NCBI GenBank assembly: GCA_947177595.1
Contig: CAMWUZ010000035.1
Span: 1 to 11,390, forward strand
DNA: 11,390 bases
Direction of reading: 5' to 3'
Origin: an uncultured Porphyromonadaceae bacterium
GTDB lineage: Bacteria; Bacteroidota; Bacteroidia; Bacteroidales; Muribaculaceae
This document shows, piece by piece, positions 6,128 through 11,390 of this stretch (position 1 is its first letter; every line of letters begins with the position of its first letter). The translations under genes and the position numbers were made by a program. The notes under the pieces were generated by a model. That model was not told where the DNA came from. It saw only the letters and a list, made by a program, of their open reading frames with translations, and searched no databases.

Positions 6128-7210
6128 ATGAAGAAAGCTTCTATCATCACCATACATGTCGGTTTTAATTTCGGATCGGTTTTGCAGACAGTTGCTACGG
6201 CTGTTGTTCTTCAAGAACTTGGATATATGCCTACGATTGTGAATTATATCCCGGATAGAGTGACATATCGAAGATATTTCAAAGAGGGACTTAAGGATTT
6301 TAGAAAACTAATACGACGTGTATTGTACTTTCCATTCCATTTAAAAAACGTAGCCGCTTACAATGGATTTTTAGCCACTAATACAAACCTCTCACAGCCA
6401 ATTTACGCCGGGGATGATTTTGCGGCAAAATGCCCGGTGGCGGATGTATATGTAACCGGTAGCGATCAGGTGTGGAACAGCATACATAATGAGGGATTTG
6501 ACGGGCATTATTTCTTTGACGATATAGCTGGTGCAAATAAAATTGCATTTGCATCATCGATAGGTAGAGAAAAAATTGATGATGAAGAGCTTCATTTAAT
6601 CAAAGAGAGACTCTCAAAATATAAGGCGGTGTCTGTCAGAGAGGGCAGTGCGGTAAAAATCTTGAATTCTATTGGAATAGATTCAACACTTGTTTTGGAT
6701 CCTACACTTCTGCTTGATAAGGATCAATGGCTCAAAATTGCCGGTGAAAGAATTGAGAAAAGCCCGTATCTGCTTATTTATACTCCGTATAATATAGTTG
6801 ATGAAGAACTGATATATCGCGCTGCGAGAAAAATGGCAGACAAACACGGACTCAAAATCGTTACATTCTCTTGGACTCATCGAAAGAACAGATATGCGGA
6901 TTACACATACCGATATGCCCGCCCGGAAGAGTTTCTTTCGTTGATGTATTATGCCGATTTTGTTATAACAAATTCTTTTCATGGCACAGCTTTCAGCATC
7001 AATTTAAATAAGCAGTTTGTTGTTTATCAGCCATCTGCATTCTCTACCCGAATAATGAGTCTTATAGAAATTGTCGGTCTCAGGAGCCGTTTGGTAAGTG
7101 ATGATACCGATATCACCGCATTGCCTGAGATAAATTATTCTCTGGTCAATGAACTTCTTGACGCAGAACGCGAAAAAAGCATGGATTTTTTAAGAAAAGC
7201 ACTGAGCTGA
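6128..7210 (+). CDS. Polysaccharide pyruvyltransferase family protein
   Basis: This 360-residue soluble protein of the PS_pyruv_trans family has a GT-B-like fold. The N-terminal glycine/aromatic loop (HVGFNFGSVLQTVAT, 10-24) corresponds to the NxGxxLQ motif of the family. GSDQVWN (111-117) and TNSFHGTAFS (281-290, with H285) are hallmark motifs. Characterised members transfer pyruvate from phosphoenolpyruvate to form a ketal on a sugar of a surface glycan. The GSDQVWN subgroup commonly sits beside an FrhB-like Fe-S protein, as here, and its exact reaction is to my knowledge less well established. The start at 6128 is five bases after the previous stop; the in-frame codons upstream lie inside the preceding gene and are not homologous to the family. 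Its stop shares bases with the next start (TGATG), which implies coupled translation of the pair. Confidence 0.88.
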   Translation: MKKASIITIHVGFNFGSVLQTVATAVVLQELGYMPTIVNYIPDRVTYRRYFKEGLKDFRKLIRRVLYFPFHLKNVAAYNGFLATNTNLSQPIYAGDDFAAKCPVADVYVTGSDQVWNSIHNEGFDGHYFFDDIAGANKIAFASSIGREKIDDEELHLIKERLSKYKAVSVREGSAVKILNSIGIDSTLVLDPTLLLDKDQWLKIAGERIEKSPYLLIYTPYNIVDEELIYRAARKMADKHGLKIVTFSWTHRKNRYADYTYRYARPEEFLSLMYYADFVITNSFHGTAFSINLNKQFVVYQPSAFSTRIMSLIEIVGLRSRLVSDDTDITALPEINYSLVNELLDAEREKSMDFLRKALS

Positions 7211-8403
7211 TGTATTTACTCACCGGAAATAAAGCAGAATGTTCGGGATGCACTGCTTGTCAGCAGATTTGTGGACATGGCTCTATCACAATGCAGACAG
7301 ATGAAGATGGATTTATTTTTCCCGTTAAGGATTTGACAACCTGTGTTAATTGCGGGCTATGCGAAAAGGTTTGTCCTTTTGATAAGCCGAGCTATAATAA
7401 TCCTCTCGCCGATGCATATGCGACTATGGCAAAGTCTCCGGATGAAAGAACCAAGAGTTCAAGCGGAGGACTCTTTTACCTTATAGCAAAAAAAGTTATT
7501 GAACTGGGAGGGATAGTGTATGGTGCTGTTTTAGACGAAAATATGGAAGTGCATCATGCTCATGCAGAATCACTTGCCGAATTAGCTACTTTGAGAGGAT
7601 CAAAATATGTACAAAGCTCATTAAATGACACCTATCGTGAAATTAGATCTCATCTCCGGGCAGGAAGATTGGTCTATTTCACCGGTGTGGGCTGCCAGGT
7701 TGCCGGATTGAAATCGTTTTTGATAAAACAGTATGACAATCTTCTGACATCAGATCTTGTCTGCCATGGAGTTCCTAATCAAAAACTTTTTGATGAGCAT
7801 ATTGCTTATTTGGAAAATAAGTACAAAGGTAAAGTTGTGGATTATAAATTCAGAGATAATAAAGGCTGGGGCGGTTGTGAAAAAGTTTATATTGAAAAGA
7901 AACCCGGTAAGATTAAAATTCATACTTTACCTACTTATGATCTGTCTCCATACCTTTATTCCTTTATGTACTCCATGACAATGAGGATGTCTTGCTATAG
8001 TTGTCCTTTTGCGAAGATACCGCGTCAAGGGGACATTACTCTTGCTGATTACTGGGGTGCACAGGTCTATTTCCCTGAATTAGACAATTCTAAAGGAGTT
8101 TCACTAATTACCATAAATACCCCTAAAGGCAATGAGATAATCAAAAGCATAGAGAGTGAATTGATAATTGAAAAATCCAATGTCGAGGATGCTTCACATT
8201 ATAATGGCAATTTAGTCCACAATACTGAAATGCCACCTATCCGTTCCTCAATATTTGAATTGATTCGTAAAGATGGGTATAACCGTATAGCCAAAACAAT
8301 TTTCAGACCATCTTACTATAATAAGCTATATGTCAAGTCTAAACTTCGGCAGTTTATTGGAGACAAATCATATAAAATATTGAAAAAACTTCTTACGAGA
8401 TGA
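7210..8403 (+). CDS. FrhB/FdhB-like Fe-S oxidoreductase (coenzyme F420 hydrogenase/dehydrogenase beta-subunit family)
   Basis: This protein has 397 residues. A ferredoxin-like N-terminus carries two CxxCxxCxxxC clusters (C11, C14, C17, C21 and C45, C48, C51, C55), enough for two [4Fe-4S] centres. The body matches the FrhB/FdhB family: SSGGLFYLIAKKV (about 79-91), TGVGCQVAGL, a VCHGVP element, and a late CYSCPFAKIP...GDITLADYWG block with two more cysteines. FrhB in methanogens binds flavin and passes electrons to F420. Bacteroidales are not known to make F420, so here the protein probably uses flavin with another carrier such as ferredoxin. Members of this family recur in polysaccharide loci next to pyruvyltransferase-like genes, as here; the redox step is unknown. 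The start overlaps the preceding stop (TGATG), and the stop overlaps the next start (ATGA). Confidence 0.87.
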   Translation: MYLLTGNKAECSGCTACQQICGHGSITMQTDEDGFIFPVKDLTTCVNCGLCEKVCPFDKPSYNNPLADAYATMAKSPDERTKSSSGGLFYLIAKKVIELGGIVYGAVLDENMEVHHAHAESLAELATLRGSKYVQSSLNDTYREIRSHLRAGRLVYFTGVGCQVAGLKSFLIKQYDNLLTSDLVCHGVPNQKLFDEHIAYLENKYKGKVVDYKFRDNKGWGGCEKVYIEKKPGKIKIHTLPTYDLSPYLYSFMYSMTMRMSCYSCPFAKIPRQGDITLADYWGAQVYFPELDNSKGVSLITINTPKGNEIIKSIESELIIEKSNVEDASHYNGNLVHNTEMPPIRSSIFELIRKDGYNRIAKTIFRPSYYNKLYVKSKLRQFIGDKSYKILKKLLTR

Positions 8404-9548
8404 AAACAGTTCTGCTTGTATTTGGAACTCGTCCGGAAGCTATTAAGATGGCTCCACTTGTTAAAGAGTTTCAGAAATACCCTGATAAATTCAAAACTAT
8501 TGTGTGCGTCACCGGTCAGCATCGGCAAATGCTTGATCAAGTGCTTGAAATTTTTGATATAAAACCGGATTATGACCTAAATATTATGAAGCAGGGTCAG
8601 GATTTATATGATGTTACTGCACGTGTGCTTACCGGAATGAGGGATGTTCTCAAAGAATCTCGGCCGGATGTGGTTCTTGTTCACGGTGACACCACAACAT
8701 CTACAGCGGCAGCTTTAGCCGCTTTCTATCAGCAGATTCCGGTAGGTCATGTTGAAGCAGGACTGCGTACGCATAATATCTACTCGCCGTGGCCTGAAGA
8801 AATGAACCGTCAGATAACCGGTCGCATTGCAACATATAATTTCGCTCCGACACCTCTCAGTCGTGATAATCTTCTTGCTGAAGGTGTGAACGAAAAGAAA
8901 ATAACTGTAACCGGGAACACTGTTATAGATGCCCTATATTGGGTCGTTAACCGTATAAATTCATCAACAGAATTGAAGAATTCACTTGCTGACGAACTCA
9001 AGAATGCAGGTTATGACACAGCACGACTTGCAACCGGCAAAAGAATGGTGCTTATTACCGGTCATAGGAGAGAAAACTTTGGAGAAGGCTTTATTTCGAT
9101 GTGTAAGGCTATAAAGACCCTCACGGAGAAATATCCCGATGTTGATTTTGTCTATCCGATGCACCTTAATCCCAATGTACGCAAACCAATTCATGAAGTA
9201 TTCGGGGAAGACCTTTCAAATTTGGGGAATATGTTCTTTATAGAACCGCTCGAATACCTCTCATTTGTCTATTTAATGGAAAAGTCCACAATAGTATTGA
9301 CCGATAGCGGTGGTATTCAGGAGGAAGCTCCGGGACTTGGTAAACCGGTACTCGTCATGCGAGATACTACCGAGCGCCCCGAAGCACTATCTGCCGGAAC
9401 AGTTAAACTCGTTGGAACAGACTATAACAGAATCATTTCAGAAGTATCACGTCTTCTTGACGATACCGCATATTACGAATCAATGAGTAAGGCAGTAAAT
9501 CCCTACGGTGATGGTCTCGCATGCCAAAGAATTGTTGGAACCCTATGA
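8400..9548 (+). CDS. wecB: UDP-N-acetylglucosamine 2-epimerase (non-hydrolysing)
   Basis: This 382-residue cytosolic enzyme converts UDP-GlcNAc to UDP-ManNAc, a precursor for ManNAc or, after oxidation, ManNAcA. Family motifs are complete: FGTRPEAIKMAPL (8-20), VHGDTTTS (H95, D97), GHVEAGLRT (116-124, E119), WPEEMNRQ (131-138), TGNTVID (171-177), GHRRENFG (221-228, H222) and TDSGGIQEEA (301-310). Length is normal for the family and the C-terminus is complete (NPYGDG...). The start overlaps the FrhB-like stop (ATGA) and the stop overlaps the next glycosyltransferase start, also ATGA. No UDP-ManNAc dehydrogenase (wecC) is in the window, so the final sugar may be ManNAc itself, or the dehydrogenase may lie downstream. 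Its base composition and codon use look closer to the pyruvyltransferase and FrhB genes than to the more AT-rich genes on either side of that block. Confidence 0.95.
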   Translation: MKTVLLVFGTRPEAIKMAPLVKEFQKYPDKFKTIVCVTGQHRQMLDQVLEIFDIKPDYDLNIMKQGQDLYDVTARVLTGMRDVLKESRPDVVLVHGDTTTSTAAALAAFYQQIPVGHVEAGLRTHNIYSPWPEEMNRQITGRIATYNFAPTPLSRDNLLAEGVNEKKITVTGNTVIDALYWVVNRINSSTELKNSLADELKNAGYDTARLATGKRMVLITGHRRENFGEGFISMCKAIKTLTEKYPDVDFVYPMHLNPNVRKPIHEVFGEDLSNLGNMFFIEPLEYLSFVYLMEKSTIVLTDSGGIQEEAPGLGKPVLVMRDTTERPEALSAGTVKLVGTDYNRIISEVSRLLDDTAYYESMSKAVNPYGDGLACQRIVGTL

Positions 9549-10783
9549 CAAAGCCACGGATCCTTTTCATAGCCCCAAGTAGTTATCCTATATTTGGAGC
9601 TGAAGCAAATGTAAATGCTAAACTTCTAAAAGTACTATCTGAAGGTGGTGCTATTATTGACTTAGTATGCAGGGATTTGCGATCTCCTTCAGATGGCTAT
9701 CCTGCTTCAACCGATGATTATTATTTTTCATCAGTCAACTCAATTACAGTTGTAAGAACTGAAACAAAAGCTAATATAAAGACACTGTTAAGACATTTTA
9801 AGACCTATCTTAAATTTGGCTATGTCTATAGGAGCGCTGATTGGGCTTTTGATGCTCTAAAGGAATGTGAAAGACTAATCAAATGTAATAAATACGATTT
9901 TATATATACTTTTAATCAACCATCAGAAATTCTTGGGGTATATTTATCAGAAAAATATAACATCCCTTGGGTTGCCACATGGAATGACCCATATGTATGG
10001 AAGCGTTACCCAGAACCATACGGGAAAGGGGCAAAATGTAAAATTTCATCTAATAGAGAAAAGTTAATATACAAAATTGGAGAGATTTGTAATACTCATA
10101 TATTCCCGACGGATAGATTAAAAAGATATATGCAATCATACATGTCGGGTATTAATGACGATAATAGCATTATATCTCCTCACATAATGATGTGTAGAGA
10201 TAATCATAATACTTCTGCAGATTCAACATTAAAAATAATACACTCTGGGGCTTTGGGAAGAGAAAGAAATCCACTTTTATTTCTAACAGCCTTAGAAAGT
10301 TTTTTAAAGCAAAATACCGACGCTAAAATCAAGATTACTTTTGTTGGAGTGGTTGAACGTATGGAAAATACCTCAATCATTGCATATGTAAACAATTCAA
10401 TTCTCAAAAATTTTGTTGAATTTATACCTCCGGTAACATATGCTGATAGTCTTAATATGTTAAAAGATTACGATTGCAGTCTGATTATTGAAGCACCGTG
10501 TGAAGAGGGGATTTTTTTGCCTAGTAAAGTCGCAGATTATATGCAAGTTGGACTGCCCATCTTTACAATTAGTCCATCAGACGGCACTCTTAATGATTTA
10601 TATAAATCAGGACGAATAGCCTATTTCTCATCGTGCACCAATGAAAAAGAAATAATGGCGTCTCTAAAAAGATTATATGCGGATTTTGTTTTGCATAAAC
10701 AATTAAGAACTAATGATGCATATGATATTTTTGGCAAAGATACGATACTCAAAATCCACCAAAGTATTTGGAAGAGAAATTAA
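9545..10783 (+). CDS. Glycosyltransferase, GT-B fold (GT4-like)
   Basis: This 412-residue protein has an N-terminal Rossmann half that begins RILFIAPSSYPIFGAEANVNAKLL (4-28; a variant of the GT4 glycine-rich acceptor loop). The C-terminal donor half starts near IIHSGALGRERNP. It has the GT4-type donor site late in the protein: EAPCEEGIFLPSKVADYMQVGLPIF (316-340), where the SKVxxYMxxGLP pattern matches the E-x7-E / SKxxEYMAxGxP region of WbuB-like amino-sugar transferases. It probably adds a later sugar to the lipid-linked repeat; the donor is unknown, though UDP-ManNAc from the adjacent wecB product is a reasonable guess. I chose the ATG at 9545 because it overlaps the wecB stop by 4 bases and starts just before the first beta-strand; the in-frame ATG at 9521 would add eight odd residues. 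A T7 run lies at 10512-10518. Confidence 0.85.
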   Translation: MTKPRILFIAPSSYPIFGAEANVNAKLLKVLSEGGAIIDLVCRDLRSPSDGYPASTDDYYFSSVNSITVVRTETKANIKTLLRHFKTYLKFGYVYRSADWAFDALKECERLIKCNKYDFIYTFNQPSEILGVYLSEKYNIPWVATWNDPYVWKRYPEPYGKGAKCKISSNREKLIYKIGEICNTHIFPTDRLKRYMQSYMSGINDDNSIISPHIMMCRDNHNTSADSTLKIIHSGALGRERNPLLFLTALESFLKQNTDAKIKITFVGVVERMENTSIIAYVNNSILKNFVEFIPPVTYADSLNMLKDYDCSLIIEAPCEEGIFLPSKVADYMQVGLPIFTISPSDGTLNDLYKSGRIAYFSSCTNEKEIMASLKRLYADFVLHKQLRTNDAYDIFGKDTILKIHQSIWKRN

Positions 10784-11390
10784 CCCGATATAATCTTTTC
10801 AAACCTAATTTTCGTTTCTGCATATCAACAGTTACGATTATTGCTGTATTTTATATATCTCCATTCTTCGATGCAGCAACAGGCTTTCTAATAGGTAAAG
10901 GATTATTTTCAGCCAATTCTCCTTTTTCACCTTCTCAATTTGCTAGATTTATTATCACCGTGATAATGTTGTGTCAGTTAACTGGTAAACAATTAATAAT
11001 ATCATTCGGTCTCTTCTTAAGTTTGGTCATTGTTGAGTTATTAGCATTTATAAATTATACATATTTAGGAGGATTGCTTAGCGGCATAATTGCTTCATAT
11101 AAAATCACTTTTATCCTCATACTATACTACACATTGCGTAACTACCTGACAGATAATATTATCAGTATAGGCGGACTTATAAAAACCTGCGTTATCTCGT
11201 CGGTTATATATTCAATAATTATAGTAATAAGTGATTTATTAGGTTTAAGTTTCGGCTCGTATGGGGAAGGAATAGGCTCAAAAGGTGTTTTTGCTTCTGC
11301 TAATGGCTTAGGAATCTTTATTGGTGTAGGTGCACTCTTCTCACTTTATTTATACGAGAATACAAAAAGAAAAATTTATCTACTATACAT
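10768..11390 (+). CDS. Wzy-like O-antigen/capsule polymerase or O-antigen ligase-like protein, partial (runs off right edge)
   Basis: An open frame (codons beginning at 10768, 10771 and so on) continues without a stop to the window end, giving 207 residues of an incomplete membrane protein. Hydrophobic segments lie at about residues 17-34, 64-76, 81-105, 108-130 and 142-165, and the last begins near 180. The segment ending FGSYGEGIGSKGVFASANGLG, followed by a hydrophobic stretch, resembles the Wzy_C/O-antigen ligase family region where a loop precedes an N-G-containing helix. The likely role is periplasmic polymerisation of flipped repeat units. There is no ATG near the natural N-terminus. 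The best start is TTG at 10768 (protein MEEKLTRYNLFKP...), which overlaps the glycosyltransferase stop by 16 bases. The frame is closed upstream by TGA at 10723-10725. The first in-frame ATG (about 10963) would delete the first membrane helix. Family identity is moderately certain. Confidence 0.7.
   Translation, partial: MEEKLTRYNLFKPNFRFCISTVTIIAVFYISPFFDAATGFLIGKGLFSANSPFSPSQFARFIITVIMLCQLTGKQLIISFGLFLSLVIVELLAFINYTYLGGLLSGIIASYKITFILILYYTLRNYLTDNIISIGGLIKTCVISSVIYSIIIVISDLLGLSFGSYGEGIGSKGVFASANGLGIFIGVGALFSLYLYENTKRKIYLLY

Noticed and set aside
10512..10518. T7 run in the GT4-like gene, and an A7 run near 7488-7494 in the FrhB-like gene, as slippage sites
   Set aside because: Runs of seven A or T are common by chance in AT-rich coding DNA and are not distinctive here.

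Overview
The window reads as the promoter-proximal part of a capsular or exopolysaccharide biosynthesis operon from a Bacteroidales bacterium (a gut Bacteroides, Prevotella or Muribaculaceae relative). This rests on a NusG-like UpxY-type antiterminator at the head of the locus, A-rich leaders with no clear Shine-Dalgarno in front of most genes, and an accessory gene set typical of Bacteroidales surface-glycan loci. I cannot name a species. All genes are on the + strand.

Layout. Positions 1-150 are a non-coding leader with several short inverted repeats. Two regulatory-type genes follow: a NusG/UpxY-like protein with an unusual C-terminal extension (151-1158) and, overlapping it by 4 bases, an unrecognised helical protein (1155-1727) in the slot where upxZ usually sits. 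After a 62-base gap comes the glycan cassette: a GT2-like glycosyltransferase (1790-2713), a MurJ/MviN-type flippase (2694-4214), an acyltransferase-3 membrane O-acyltransferase (4166-5221), a rhamnosyltransferase-like GT2 (5241-6122), a polysaccharide pyruvyltransferase-family protein (6128-7210), an Fe-S FrhB/FdhB-like protein (7210-8403), UDP-GlcNAc 2-epimerase WecB (8400-9548), a GT-B (GT4-like) glycosyltransferase (9545-10783), and a Wzy/O-antigen-ligase-like membrane protein (10768 to beyond the right edge).

How it fits together. WecB supplies UDP-ManNAc. The glycosyltransferases build a lipid-linked repeat unit. The acyltransferase, and probably the pyruvyltransferase/FrhB pair, decorate it. 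The flippase exports it and the Wzy-like protein polymerises it. The UpxY-like protein probably lets RNA polymerase run through this long operon. No initiating sugar-phosphate transferase and no UDP-ManNAc dehydrogenase is visible; they may lie downstream. Most genes overlap or abut, and I saw no intrinsic terminator, which fits one long translationally coupled transcript.

The strongest unusual signal is a run of nine G residues (5005-5013) inside the AT-rich acyltransferase gene. Adding one G creates an immediate stop codon, and losing one G gives a stop about 20 codons later, so this gene may be phase variable. The regulatory pair is also unusual: an antiterminator about twice the normal length next to a protein that does not resemble known UpxZ.
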